A stretch of 64,000 nt of DNA from an uncultured Umboniibacter sp. (GTDB lineage: Bacteria; Pseudomonadota; Gammaproteobacteria; Pseudomonadales; DSM-25080). Both the position numbers and the translations under genes were made by a program. The stretch is from NCBI RefSeq assembly GCF_947497555.1, contig NZ_CANMGY010000002.1, forward strand, positions 124,001-188,000. The letters run 5' to 3'. Below, piece after piece: positions 36,544-47,600 of this stretch (position 1 is its first letter; the number at the start of each line of letters is the position of its first letter). The notes beneath the pieces are model-generated. The model was not told the origin of the DNA. It ran no database searches and saw only the letters and a program-made list of their open reading frames with translations.

Positions 36544-38057
36544 TGTCTTCTCGTACTCCCTTTTACTTTGCAATTTTCGCGCTTATTGTGGTTGGCCTAT
36601 TTGCTAGCTGGAACCGACACGCCCAAAGTGGTCTTCCGCTATTACCTAATCATGACCGCGAAGTCTGGGAAATCGAGGCGCGAGTTGAATTTACGGCGCT
36701 CGATCGTCCGGTTCTCGCAAGCCTCGCACTACCCGAAGCGAATCAACCGGGTTTTAGGTTAATCCGCGAGGCGTCATCGTCACCAGACTATGGTATGACT
36801 TATCAGCAGACGCCTTTTGGCCGAAGAGCCGAGTGGTCGAAACGTGTTGCGGTAGGAGAGCAAGCACTATTCTATCGAGCACAGTTTTTAGTAGATCCAA
36901 CTAAACTAGAACTCCTGCCTCCCGAATTTCCCCTAGCCGCCCCAAAATTGAACCTTATTGGCCCGGAACGACTGGCCGCCGAATCAATCAAAGAAGCTGC
37001 CTTTGAACGCTCCTCCAATGCACTAAGTTTTGGACGAGAATTAGTTAAGCTCCTCAATGATCCAAATGATCAAAATAGAGCGCTTCTGCGCAACCATTAT
37101 TCACAGCTAGACATACTCTCCACACTATTAAGTGAAGCTGAAATCGCCAATCGGCTAGTAGGAGTTCTTAGCCTTGAAGACGGTCGTCGGCGCCAACCTA
37201 TTGAGAGGATGTTGCAGTTTTGGACAGGGGCCGAGTGGCTATTATTTGATCCGTCATCGCAGCAGTTTTCTACCTTAGGTGAAGTGCTGATTTGGGACGC
37301 CTCGATTCGCTCACTACTGGACGTAAATGGCGGGCGGCTAAGTAGGGTAAGTTTTTCCATGATTTCTCAAGATGTCACGCCTACCGAGGCACTTGCTAGC
37401 GTTAATCAAACTACTGAGCCATGGAACCTATCTATTCATAGCCTGCCCCTCGAGCAACAGACGATGTTTAAGAGCATCATGCTAATCCCAGTAGGAGCAC
37501 TCATCGTTGCCTTTCTACGGATCATGGTTGGATTAAAGACCTCAGGCACGTTTATGCCAATTCTTATCGCCATGGCCTTCGTGCAGACCGAGTTGAAAGT
37601 GGGAATTATCGGCTTAGTAGTTATTGTAGGAGTAGGCCTGGTCATTCGGGGCTATCTTTCTCGGCTCAATCTGCTGCTGGTATCACGAATATCGGCAGTT
37701 ATTATTGCCGTCATTTTAATGATCTCCAGCTTTGCGGTGGTCGCCTACCACTTAAACCTTACTCAAGGCCTCTCGATAACCCTATTCCCGATGATTATTT
37801 TGGCTTGGACAATCGAACGGATGAGCATCCTTTGGGAAGAAGACGGCTGGCGGGAGGTTGCGATGCAATTCGCGGGTAGCTTATTAACTGCGGTGATTGT
37901 TTACCTAGCCATGACCAACGACGTTATTCGCTATCTGAGCTTTAATTTTATCGGCCTTCAGCTAGTCATTCTGGCATTCATTCTACTGCTGGGTAACTAT
38001 ACAGGCTATCGTCTATCAGAGCTCACTCGCTTCTACCCCCTCGGTGGCAAATCTTAA
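36543..38057 (+). CDS. Inactive transglutaminase fused to seven TM helices
   Basis: 504 residues. An N-terminal signal-anchor helix (about 8-22) precedes a periplasmic transglutaminase-like domain (about 40-290). The usual catalytic Cys is not apparent: the core segment near FGRELVKLLNDPND ... LSTLLSEAEIANRLVGVLSL shows no Cys. Seven hydrophobic helices follow from about 310 to the end. This matches the pair of Pfam families named inactive transglutaminase and 7TM_transglut. It probably recruits a peptide or glutamyl substrate for the ATP-grasp enzyme encoded next (inference). Start and stop are directly coupled to both neighbours. Confidence 0.8.
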   Translation: MSSRTPFYFAIFALIVVGLFASWNRHAQSGLPLLPNHDREVWEIEARVEFTALDRPVLASLALPEANQPGFRLIREASSSPDYGMTYQQTPFGRRAEWSKRVAVGEQALFYRAQFLVDPTKLELLPPEFPLAAPKLNLIGPERLAAESIKEAAFERSSNALSFGRELVKLLNDPNDQNRALLRNHYSQLDILSTLLSEAEIANRLVGVLSLEDGRRRQPIERMLQFWTGAEWLLFDPSSQQFSTLGEVLIWDASIRSLLDVNGGRLSRVSFSMISQDVTPTEALASVNQTTEPWNLSIHSLPLEQQTMFKSIMLIPVGALIVAFLRIMVGLKTSGTFMPILIAMAFVQTELKVGIIGLVVIVGVGLVIRGYLSRLNLLLVSRISAVIIAVILMISSFAVVAYHLNLTQGLSITLFPMIILAWTIERMSILWEEDGWREVAMQFAGSLLTAVIVYLAMTNDVIRYLSFNFIGLQLVILAFILLLGNYTGYRLSELTRFYPLGGKS

Positions 38058-39023
38058 ATGCAGTGGACCAAGTTAGCCAATCCCAGCCAACTTAAACATC
38101 GGCATGTATTGGGAATGAATGAGCGTAATATTCATTTTATCGGGCGCTACAACCAGCGTCACCTCTACCCATTGGTAGACAATAAGCTTCTTACCAAAAA
38201 CATTGCGGAAAAGGCTCATCTAAAAGCTCCGGAGCTGATTGGCGTCATCACTACTCAAGCTGATATTAAACTCATCCATAATCTAGTGAAGAATGGTGAG
38301 GGCTTCGTCCTCAAACCGGCTCAGGGAAGTGGCGGAAAAGGCATTCTCGTCATTAGCAGCCAAAGGGACGGCTTGTTTATTAAACCTTCGGGCGGTGAGC
38401 TTACTGCCACCGACATTGAGCGTCATATCAGTAATACTATTGCCGGCTTATTTTCACTAGGCGGGCGCAGCGATACGGTCATTGTTGAGCGACTTATTCA
38501 GTGTGATCCACTTTTTAATCGCTATAGTTTCGAAGGAGTCCCGGATATCCGAGTGATTGTATTCAAGGGTTATCCTGTCATGGCGATGGTAAGATTAAGT
38601 ACCAAAAAATCCGATGGCAAAGCGAATCTGCATCAAGGTGCTGTTGGCGTAGGACTAGACTTAGCCACGGGCCGAGCACTTCAAGCGGTCCAGTTTGACG
38701 AAGTGATTACTAACCACCCGGACACCAACGCCGCACTTAACGAATTACAGATACCTAACTGGCGGGAGATTTTATGCCTTGCTTCGCAAGCCTACGAAAT
38801 GACCCAACTGGGTTATCTTGGTACTGATATTGTGCTTGATGCGGATGACGGCCCTATGGTGTTGGAATTGAATGCACGACCTGGCTTAGCCATTCAAATT
38901 GCCAACGGTTTAGGTTTGAAACAGCGACTCAAGCACATTGAAAAGCTTCAACAACCCTTCTTCTACCCTACCTTCGAGCAGCGCGTTGACTACGCAATGA
39001 ACACCCTATCAACCCTCAAATAA
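38058..39023 (+). CDS. Alpha-L-glutamate ligase-like ATP-grasp protein
   Basis: 321 residues, cytoplasmic. The ATP-grasp core has FVLKPAQGSGGKGILVI (about 88-104, phosphate-loop Lys and Gly-rich turn), the middle region VIVERLIQCDP and the metal-binding end LELNARPGLAIQIANG (about 273-288). Related to RimK-type ligases, which add glutamate or other amino acids to a carboxylate. It begins right after the stop of the 7TM gene. With the retropepsin lipoprotein this suggests a ligase/protease pair that adds and removes a peptide modification across the membrane (inference). Confidence 0.82.
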   Translation: MQWTKLANPSQLKHRHVLGMNERNIHFIGRYNQRHLYPLVDNKLLTKNIAEKAHLKAPELIGVITTQADIKLIHNLVKNGEGFVLKPAQGSGGKGILVISSQRDGLFIKPSGGELTATDIERHISNTIAGLFSLGGRSDTVIVERLIQCDPLFNRYSFEGVPDIRVIVFKGYPVMAMVRLSTKKSDGKANLHQGAVGVGLDLATGRALQAVQFDEVITNHPDTNAALNELQIPNWREILCLASQAYEMTQLGYLGTDIVLDADDGPMVLELNARPGLAIQIANGLGLKQRLKHIEKLQQPFFYPTFEQRVDYAMNTLSTLK

Positions 39024-39154
39024 TCGATGAGTTTAGTAAGTACTACTGGTCAAGCTAGTCAATCACTCACTGACTGTTAATCCTAATTATTATTGATACA
39101 CTTGGAGAAAACGGTCGTATTACATCTCGTCCCTTGAAGAGAGTTAATTCTTGT

Positions 39155-40240
39155 ATGAAATTTCAAAGTGCCAATCAGTTTAGTCATTCTCAACAGGATA
39201 AAATAGGCCTGCTGCTCGTTAACCTTGGCACTCCTGACGCGCCAACGTCTAAGGCCCTGCGCAGTTATCTTCGCGAGTTTCTTTCGGACCCTCGAGTTGT
39301 TGAGATTCCCCGCGTTATTTGGATGTGTATCCTCTATCTGATCATACTACCTCTCCGGGCACCAAAATCTGCCCACGCTTATGCTTCCGTCTGGAGCGAT
39401 AAAGGCTCGCCACTCATGGTTAATGCGATGGCGCAACGTGACGCTCTTCATGCGCTCATGACTGAGCGTCACGGTGAACGCGTAGTAACGGAACTCGCCA
39501 TGCGCTATAACAAGCCCTCGGTTACTAGCGTGATTCAAAGTCTTCAGGATCAAGGCGCCACCAAACTAGTGGTCTTGCCACTCTACCCTCAATATGCGGC
39601 TTCAACCGTCGCGTCCGTATTTGATGCGGTAGCCGCTGATTTCGCCAAGCGCAGGTGGCTTCCAGATTTTCGTTTCATTACGCATTACCACCGAGATCAA
39701 GGCTATCAAGCGGCAATGGCGAAACGAATTCGTGATCATTGGGAGAAAAATGGTCAGGCGCATCTATTACTCAGCTTCCATGGCATCCCTAAACGCAGTC
39801 TAACACTGGGCGACCCCTACTTCTGCGAGTGCCACGCCACGGGAAGGTTGCTGGCCGAAAGTCTTGGCTTAACTAAAGATGAGTATACGATTAGCTTCCA
39901 AAGTAGATTTGGCAAGGCCGAATGGTTAAAACCCTATACCGACGAAACGTTAAAAGGTATGCCAGCCAAGGGGGTTAAGGCGGTAGATGTCTTCTGCCCA
40001 GGTTTCTCTGCGGACTGCTTAGAAACCATCGAAGAGATCGCCATTGAAAACCGAGACTACTTCCTCGAATCGGGTGGTGAACAATATCGCTATATTGAGG
40101 CACTCAACGACATGCCACAGCATATTAGCGCGCTGGCCGATATCGCCGAACGAGAGATGTCCGGGTGGCTAACTTCAGAAATTGACGGTGATGCTCGCCA
40201 ACGACATGCTGACGCGATATCCCATCAACTCGCTGGCTAA
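39155..40240 (+). CDS. hemH: Ferrochelatase
   Basis: About 361 residues from ATG 39155; an upstream TTG at 39134 has no ribosome site. It has KIGLLLVNLGTPDAPTS at the N-terminus, LLSFHGIPKRS with the catalytic His in the middle and GDPYFCECHATG after it. The C-terminal VDVFCPGFSADCLETIEEI carries the second conserved stretch with the metal-site Glu. It inserts Fe(II) into protoporphyrin IX, the last step of haem b synthesis. It lies about 130 nt after the ATP-grasp gene and probably has its own promoter. Confidence 0.96.
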   Translation: MKFQSANQFSHSQQDKIGLLLVNLGTPDAPTSKALRSYLREFLSDPRVVEIPRVIWMCILYLIILPLRAPKSAHAYASVWSDKGSPLMVNAMAQRDALHALMTERHGERVVTELAMRYNKPSVTSVIQSLQDQGATKLVVLPLYPQYAASTVASVFDAVAADFAKRRWLPDFRFITHYHRDQGYQAAMAKRIRDHWEKNGQAHLLLSFHGIPKRSLTLGDPYFCECHATGRLLAESLGLTKDEYTISFQSRFGKAEWLKPYTDETLKGMPAKGVKAVDVFCPGFSADCLETIEEIAIENRDYFLESGGEQYRYIEALNDMPQHISALADIAEREMSGWLTSEIDGDARQRHADAISHQLAG

Positions 40241-40474
40241 TCTCCTAGGATGAAAAGTCCTTGCTAGTGATGAGCGCTGACGATAACCATATCTCAGCGC
40301 TCACAACGCTATTGTTCACCAATTTTATTTTCCCTAAGCGGTTTACATTATCGTTTTTATCGCTAACATAGCGCCCTCTTTAAAATACCGTAAGCCAACC
40401 AGAAATTAACTCACAGCACCGCTGAAATGAACTAGGCTTAGTTCCTCGATGTTGCCTTGCTATTGGACCTTGTA

Positions 40475-41035
40475 ATGACCACAGCTCAGTTCTCAACTGT
40501 CACCTTTGCTTCCGCGCTATCTGCTCACGAAGAACTCGTCTCGCCAACTCTGGCTCTTGGACTTGTCACGGGTGTCAGTTTGCTTCCTATCGCACTGCAA
40601 CCCAATGAATGGTTCAATCTTCTCTGGTGTGGTGAGGAGCCAACGGTCGAGGACTCTCAAACCCTAGGCCCAGCCTTCGAAGCGGCGCTTGGCTATCAGC
40701 AGTGGCTGTTAGCGAATCCAACTGATGACTGGTTTTCACTCATCGATGAGCTCAGTGTAAGCGAATATGCCATGGGGCTTGCTATGGCACTTAACTGGGG
40801 TCAAACCGCTTGGAGCGATGTCGGTCTAGAAGACGGCAGTGATAATGACAACCTCATTGGCGCATTGATGCTCGTCGCTGTAACCCTTGCTTGGCCGAAT
40901 GAGCAGCGCCCTGAGGGCGTAAATCTTCCTACCGCAGCTTCCGCCGAGAGTCAGTTTAAAACAGCTATTCACGCAGTCCGACTTATCTCAACGGAATATC
41001 GCGAGCAGCAAGACAAACAACAAGCGGCTCACTAA
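40475..41035 (+). CDS. Probable UPF0149 (YgfB/YecA-like) protein
   Basis: About 186 residues from ATG 40475 (MTTAQFSTVTF); the upstream TTG at 40457 is less likely. All-helical and acidic. The N-terminal 'ALSAHEELVSPTLALGLVTG' and the central FSLIDELSVSEYAMGLAMALNWG segments resemble the UPF0149 pattern of small helical proteins, often encoded near haem or FAD monooxygenase genes. The assignment is tentative, as no catalytic residues can be named. It is monocistronic and followed by a strong hairpin. Confidence 0.55.
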   Translation: MTTAQFSTVTFASALSAHEELVSPTLALGLVTGVSLLPIALQPNEWFNLLWCGEEPTVEDSQTLGPAFEAALGYQQWLLANPTDDWFSLIDELSVSEYAMGLAMALNWGQTAWSDVGLEDGSDNDNLIGALMLVAVTLAWPNEQRPEGVNLPTAASAESQFKTAIHAVRLISTEYREQQDKQQAAH

Positions 41036-41048
41036 AGCTTCTTATCCT

Positions 41049-41080
41049 TTTGCGCCGCGATCAGTCCCCAGCGGCGCAAA
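41049..41080 (+). terminator. GC-rich hairpin after the UPF0149-like gene
   Basis: TTTGCGCCGC and GCGGCGCAAA form a perfect 10-bp stem with a 12-nt loop, 13 nt after the stop. Only a short T pair follows, so it is a likely but imperfect terminator. Confidence 0.5.
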
Positions 41081-41209
41081 TTCAACGCCATCACATTGAC
41101 TACCGAGCAGCATTGAAACTTGCTCCGCCCAAAAACACATCTATTCAGTCCCTGAACCGCGCTATATAAGACAACAGCTTCAGCTTAAACCGAACCCGAG
41201 CACTGACCC

Positions 41210-41353
41210 ATGCCCAAAGATCACATCAGTCTAAACGGGCACCGTCCTTGGCGCCATAGGTTCATCCCTGAAGCCAATAGTTTAACCATTCAGCCTAAAA
41301 CAGACGCTCCCTATTCGGAGAGTATTGTCGCCTTTTCATCAGTGCCTTCCTAA
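41210..41353 (+). CDS. Possible small ORF, 47 codons
   Basis: ATG 41210 to TAA 41353, beginning MPKDHISLNGHRPWRHRF. There is no clear ribosome site. A TATAAG at 41164 could be a -10. It is basic at the N-terminal half and matches nothing known to me. It lies in the 453-nt gap between the UPF0149-like gene and recC and is listed mainly so the stretch is described. Confidence 0.2.
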   Translation: MPKDHISLNGHRPWRHRFIPEANSLTIQPKTDAPYSESIVAFSSVPS

Positions 41354-41488
41354 GTCACCCTGAGCGTTCCTCCGTTGCTAGCTATTTAAAATGATTACGG
41401 GTTTAGCCGCCGTAACAATGGATACTAAATCTAGTGTCGAAGACGGTTGTTTCAGTGCTAAACTGATTGTCCAATCAGCCAGGGAAGC

Positions 41489-44400
41489 GTGCGTGTCGTG
41501 TTGCATTTACTGTCATCAAATAGCCAAGATGTGCTGGTTGCACAGCTATCGCAAATTCTCAAGATTCAGGCACCGGCAGATCCGTTTACTAGCACTTCGG
41601 TTTTGGTCCAAAGTGACGGCATGGCGAATTGGCTGAAGCTTCAGCTTTCCAGTAAATTGGGGCAATGCAGCCACATTGAGTTTCTTATGCCCAGTAACTT
41701 TCTGTGGCAGTGCTATCGCCAGACACTCCCCGAGGTACCGGAGCGTTCGCCCTTTGCCCGTGAGCAGTTGCGCTGGCGCATTGCGCAATATCTGGCTGAA
41801 CATATTCACCAAGCTGAATATCTGCCACTTAACGAGTATCTACAAAAAAATCCCGGCGATAACGCCCAAGTACAATTAGCCGAAGCGATTACCGATATTT
41901 TCGACCACTATCTCATGTACCGGCCTGATTGGCTTATGGCGTGGGAAAGTGGTGACTTCTCGCTATTCAACGAGTTAGGTGCGGACCTTCGCTGGCAAGG
42001 GTTGCTCTGGAAAGCCATCGTAAGTTCTATTCCAACGGAGCTTCGCTGGCACCGTGCCAATATCGCCGAGGCCTTTATTAGTAGTGTCTCGGCAGCAGAT
42101 TTACCGGAACGACTCTATGTTTTCGGTATCAGTAATATGCCTCCCATTATGCTCCAGCAACTACATGCAATCAGCGAGCACTGTGAGGTTTATCTATTTT
42201 GGCAGAACCCCTGTAGTGAATTTTGGCAGGAGTTAGCTAACCCGAAATCGCGCGCAGCAATCACCGCAGCGCTAGAAAGTGAGTTCGAAGAGGACAACTT
42301 TCAATCCGACAACACCCTGCTTAGTAACCTGGGGCAGCACGGGCGAGACTTTGTACACCAACTTATCGAACTCGATATTTTCGGCGGCAATCATGATATT
42401 CGCTTCAATCTTGATCAGAAGGTCGACTTAGGCCGTGATACCCTGCTCGCCCATATTCAGCATGATGTCCTTAGCCTGCAACAAACTCACCACCACTACG
42501 ATCCCAGCATAAAGCTCTCTACCAGCTATAGCTCAGCGCGCGAAATTCAGGCGCTGCGCGATTATGTCCTCCAACAGCTGGAAGCAGATCCGTCACTAAC
42601 GCCGGGCGACTTTGTCGTGATGGTGCCGAATATTGAGGACTATGCGCCCTTTTTCGCTACCCTTTTTAACCCCGTTGGCTCGAGTACTTACCTACCTATT
42701 GCCATATCAGATAGGGCAGAGATTAGCGAGCAGCCGATTTATCAGGCCATTCAACAACTATTAGGCCTATCTCAATCTAGAGCAACGCGCACCGACATCT
42801 TCAACCTACTCGAAATTGCCGCGGTTCGGGCTAAATTTTCCATTGCCGAAGAGCAGATCGCTCAGTTGCGTGACTGGTGTCAGCAAGCCAACGTTTACTG
42901 GGGTTTCGACAATGAGCATTGGCAACAACATGGCAACCCCGCTACGGGAAGGCACCACTGGGAGTTCGCCATCGAGCGCTGGCTTCAGAGCCTAATTTTC
43001 GCCGATAGTGCGGCGCCATTTAATGACGCTGTGGGTGGCATACGTATCAGCGGTACGCAATCCGAACTGTTGAGCAATTTCATCGAATTCCTAGATACAC
43101 TCAAGCGGACTTTCGCCATTCAACAGGGAGAAAAATCGCCCGCTGAATGGCATCAGATCATGATAGAAAGCTTCAATAAGTTAATTGCGAGTGATCACGA
43201 AGACGCCGAGTATCTCTCGCAGATTTACCGCAAGATAGATGACTACTTTTTCGCTATCAGTAATGCTGAGTTCACCCATGCTGTTAGTTTTGCTTCGGTG
43301 AGTCAGCCTCTACTGAGCGAGCTGACAAGTGTCCGAAACAGTCAACGCTTCGCCGCCGGTAGAATAAATATTTGTACTTTCCTGCCAATGCGCTCCATTC
43401 CGTTTCGCGTTGTGTGCATGCTCGGCATGGGCAGTGAGCAGATACCGCGACGCGTTGAGGCGCAGCAGTTTGACCTAAGTTTGCGACAGCCGCGGATTGG
43501 TGACCGCCATCCCACACGCGAAGATAGATATCTGTTCCTCGAAGGTATTTTGGCCGCTGAGGATGCCCTATATATCAGTTGGATTGGACACTCGATCAAG
43601 ACTAATGAGGAACAACCCCCATCAATTTTAGTATCCGAATTACTCGATACCTTGGTGGAGACAACAGCGTTATCGAGGGCTGAACTAGAAGCTAAGGCAA
43701 TTTGCCATCATCCACTCCAGAGCTTTAATTCAAGCTATTATCTGCCTGATTCGCCGCTATTTAGCTACGATGAACGCTGGTTACTCACCCCTTCTCGTGC
43801 CGAGAACTTCGATTCACAGCCGCTGGATGTCACCCAGCACGATGAAATAGACATCAATGACTTGGTGGCCTTTTACAAGAACCCGCTGCGTACCTTTTTA
43901 AAGCACCTAGGAGTTAGCAAACACTACTCTGACTCCGAGCTAAGTGATGACGAACGCTTTGAGATTAACTCCTTAGAGCGTTGGAAGATCTATCAGAAGA
44001 TAAATGAACAGGGGCTCTCTGGTGCAATAGCACCGGTTCTTCGCCGTTTTGAGCTCAGCGGAGAGAGTCCCGCTGCGGCCATTGGTACGAATGTTAGCGC
44101 CAACCTATCGAGCGAGTTTAATGAATCTATTAGGGACTTGCAGCCATTACTGCCACTGCACCCACAGCAGGCAACGCGGCGCCTAACGGTTCCCTCTCGG
44201 GAAGGCCAATCTTCAGCAGATATGGACGATGGACAAATAATCCTCTCGGGAACGCTGCCCTATTACCAAACCGTCAATGGTAACCTAGTCATTCAGTTTG
44301 CCAACCACAGTAGTAGCAACAATCCTAAGTACGCCCTACAGCTGCGGATTCATCAGGCTTTCCTCTGTGCAGCAAAGTTAAACTGTACAGCTGTCTTGAT

Positions 44401-44689
44401 AGAAAAAGGCGGAAGCAAAAAAGCCGCTGCAATGTCCACCGAGAAGGCCCTTGAGCTATTGAGTGGATGGATCGATCTCTACCGATATGGTCTAACGCTA
44501 CCACTACCTCTGGACGCGAGCATTGCCTCGAAGGTTGTGCAGGAGAAAAGCGTCAACGAGAGTGAGTTTAAGTATGAACTCGAGGCGCGCATTAGCCAAT
44601 TCACTGACTGGCAGGATGCTATTGTACAGCACGCTGAAACCTTTATGGGTGACACCAATCTCTGCTTCGAAGCGGGGGCCAAACTATGA
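41489..44689 (+). CDS. recC: Exodeoxyribonuclease V gamma subunit
   Basis: 1066 residues, somewhat shorter than the E. coli protein (1122). A GTG start is used: the N-terminus VVLHLLSSNSQDVLVAQL aligns in style with the RecC start, and AGGGA lies just upstream. VLVQSDGMANWLKLQLS is the conserved inactive helicase-like opening. FLPMRSIPFRVVCMLGM and the PRIGDRHPTREDRYLFLEG segment (about 640-690) are RecC hallmarks. RecC holds the complex together and reads Chi. The stop overlaps the recB start by ATGA. No ptrA gene lies between, unlike E. coli. Confidence 0.94.
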   Translation: MRVVLHLLSSNSQDVLVAQLSQILKIQAPADPFTSTSVLVQSDGMANWLKLQLSSKLGQCSHIEFLMPSNFLWQCYRQTLPEVPERSPFAREQLRWRIAQYLAEHIHQAEYLPLNEYLQKNPGDNAQVQLAEAITDIFDHYLMYRPDWLMAWESGDFSLFNELGADLRWQGLLWKAIVSSIPTELRWHRANIAEAFISSVSAADLPERLYVFGISNMPPIMLQQLHAISEHCEVYLFWQNPCSEFWQELANPKSRAAITAALESEFEEDNFQSDNTLLSNLGQHGRDFVHQLIELDIFGGNHDIRFNLDQKVDLGRDTLLAHIQHDVLSLQQTHHHYDPSIKLSTSYSSAREIQALRDYVLQQLEADPSLTPGDFVVMVPNIEDYAPFFATLFNPVGSSTYLPIAISDRAEISEQPIYQAIQQLLGLSQSRATRTDIFNLLEIAAVRAKFSIAEEQIAQLRDWCQQANVYWGFDNEHWQQHGNPATGRHHWEFAIERWLQSLIFADSAAPFNDAVGGIRISGTQSELLSNFIEFLDTLKRTFAIQQGEKSPAEWHQIMIESFNKLIASDHEDAEYLSQIYRKIDDYFFAISNAEFTHAVSFASVSQPLLSELTSVRNSQRFAAGRINICTFLPMRSIPFRVVCMLGMGSEQIPRRVEAQQFDLSLRQPRIGDRHPTREDRYLFLEGILAAEDALYISWIGHSIKTNEEQPPSILVSELLDTLVETTALSRAELEAKAICHHPLQSFNSSYYLPDSPLFSYDERWLLTPSRAENFDSQPLDVTQHDEIDINDLVAFYKNPLRTFLKHLGVSKHYSDSELSDDERFEINSLERWKIYQKINEQGLSGAIAPVLRRFELSGESPAAAIGTNVSANLSSEFNESIRDLQPLLPLHPQQATRRLTVPSREGQSSADMDDGQIILSGTLPYYQTVNGNLVIQFANHSSSNNPKYALQLRIHQAFLCAAKLNCTAVLIEKGGSKKAAAMSTEKALELLSGWIDLYRYGLTLPLPLDASIASKVVQEKSVNESEFKYELEARISQFTDWQDAIVQHAETFMGDTNLCFEAGAKL

Positions 44690-47600
44690 AGACCTTAGAC
44701 GCTAACACGCTTCCGCTGAATGGCGTGCAGATCATCGAAGCGAGCGCGGGTACCGGCAAAACCTATACCATTGCTACCTTGTATGTGCGCTTAGTTCTTG
44801 GCCTCAATGCACCAACACTTAGCCCTGCGGACATCACAGTAGTCACCTTCACCAAGGCCGCTACGGCAGAGCTGCGTGATCGTATTCGGGCTCGCTTACA
44901 CGAGGAACGAACCGACCTGTCAGCGCAAGTTTATGCGTCCCTAAACGGTGAAGACTTCAAGCCCTCGGCACTTTATCAGCAACTTGTGGCCAAACACGGT
45001 AGTCCAAGTTCCGCATCCTGGTCACCATTGGTGGAGCTATCGCTCGCCGAGAAACGTATGGATGCGGCGGAAATTCACACGATTCATAGCTTCTGTCTGC
45101 GACTGTTAAAGCAATATGCCTTTGACTCGAAATTACCCTTTGGTCTTGAGATCACCCTTGATGAAGATACCCGACTGCGCGCGGTGAACGATTTCTGGCG
45201 CCAGCTGTGTTATCGCCGCAGCGCCGTTGAAGTCACGGCCATTCAGCAGCAGTTCGCAACGCCTGATCAGTTGCTTAGCGCCTTAGGAAAAATAGGCAAC
45301 GCACGCTACGAGGAGTTTGATTGTTCCGAAGATTCCTTCGACGAATCACTGGCGAAGCTCAAAACGACTCAAGAACAACTGACTCAGCTGTGGGCGCAAT
45401 ACGGCGGTGAATTATTAAGCGAAGTCGAAACTGCGATGCTTCAGGATCGGCTTAAGAAGACGAGTTGGAAGATTGCTAAAAAAGAGAGTTTATACAATCA
45501 GGTTGCCTTGATCGCCACCGGCGAAATGCCCTACTTCACGGTATCAACAAAGCAACTCAAAGACCTTTTAAAATTTTCCACGAGCGAACTCGCAAAAGCC
45601 GCTATGAAGGGCAAAGAGCCGGTCGGCAGCAATCCATTAACGGACTTTTTGGATGAACTCCCACGGGAAAACGAACTTAACATTTTGTTATTGCGTGACG
45701 CCTACTTCGCTTGTATTGAACTAGAAGACCAGCAGGAACGACTTCATGGCACCATGCGCTCGGATAATATCTTAGCGCACTGCGCGAAGTTTATTAGCAA
45801 CGCTTCGGACGACGTGATCGCCAGTATTCGCTCGCAAATAAAGGTCGCGATGATTGACGAGTTCCAAGATACGGATCCGCAGCAGTTCGCCGTCTTTAAA
45901 CGCCTTTTTCAGGGCGATGAATCGCAACGAGGCTTGATGCTAATTGGCGATCCTAAGCAGGCAATCTATGGCTTTCGTGGCGCTGACCTCAATGTCTATT
46001 TACAAGCTCGCGACGATTTCGCCGGCCTTGATGCGCAATACACCATGGACAAAAATTGGCGTTCTTCCCAAGGGGTCATTGATGCCATTGATGCCATCTT
46101 TACTCACGGTGACACGCCATTCATCAATACAAAAATTGAGTTCCCTCGGGTCAGTGCAGGGAAAACCGACATTGCATCGCTAACCTTAAAGGGTAAAACA
46201 CTCGCTCCGCTGGAATGGCAGCACCACGATTTAGGTGATAAACCCAATAAGCCAGTTCGCGTGCGGGCAACCGCCCAAGCCACCGCGAAACGAATTGCCG
46301 AGTTTTTAACTCCTGAGAATGGCGCGACCCTAGGCAGCGAGCCGTTACAGGCAAGAGATATCGCCGTCTTGGTCGATAACAAAGACCAAGCCTTAGCCAT
46401 GCAGCAGGCCCTGTCCGACTTCGGAATCAGCACGAATGCCGCCCTCAAACAATCGGTTTTCCAGAGCCCCGAGGCAACTGCCTATCACTCGCTGCTGCTG
46501 TGCCTGTTAGCGCCTAATAATGAACGACTCATTCGCCGTTTTATTGCCGATCCCTGCTTTGGCTATTCTGCCTTCGAACTGCAACAGCGTTTTGACAACG
46601 AGGAGTATTGGCAGCTCTGGACCAGCACCTTAAATCAAGCCTTGTCCCTATGGCAGAGCCGAGGTCCGCTTGCGGCAATTGAATTTGTTGGCCACGAATG
46701 GGATCTCTACGCACAGTTGCTTCGCGATAATCAGGCTAACCGCCGATTGAGTAACTGGCTTCAGCTTGGTCAGCTGCTGCAAAATTACGCCGCTAAATCG
46801 CCGGGTATTGACGGGCAGCTTGAGTGGTTTCAACAGTGCTGCTCTGAGGAAATGCTCAACGACGCCAACGAACTTCAATTGGAATCCGACGATAACGTGG
46901 TGACCATTAGCACTATCCACAAATCAAAGGGCCTGCAGTATTCTGCGGTATTTATCCCCTTCGCGTGGACGGCTAAAATACCCAATTCGAAACAGAATAT
47001 TGCCGTAGTACAAGATAACAATCTGCGTCGTATTACCACTAAAGGCCGCGTCTACGCAGAATTCGCGAAGGATATGAAAGAGGAGTCCATTCGCCTTCTC
47101 TACGTAGCCTTAACACGAGCCGTCAGTTACCTCTATTTGGGCACCATCAACTACAAAGACGCAAAGCAGTCTGCACTCGCTCATCTCAGCGGGGTACTTG
47201 GTAGTGATGACGTAGAGCGCGAGATTGCGCAAACCTTCAGCAGCGAGTTAATCCAAGCGTTGCCAACGTTAAAGCAGCAATTACCGCAGCTAAAAATAGC
47301 GCCTCAATTAGGTGATCATCAAGCAGAATTAACAGCCCGAGAATTTACCGCTAAGATTGACGCGACGCGCGGAATCAGTAGCTATTCAGCCCTCGTCAAG
47401 GAACTAAAACATTCGCCTAAAGCGGCAAGCACAACTAGCACTGATTCCGCCGATGACGAAACCTTAACGCCTTCACGAGAAGAGAACAGGCAAGAAGAGA
47501 ACTCGCGTTTTGATCTGGCCAGAGGCGCACATGTGGGTAACTTCCTTCACGATGCACTAGAAACGCTCAACTGGAGTAAGTTAGAGAATACCGAACATGA

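Noticed and set aside
41391-41636. 81-residue plus-strand ORF before recC
   Set aside because: It overlaps the recC start in another frame and has no ribosome site or recognisable feature.
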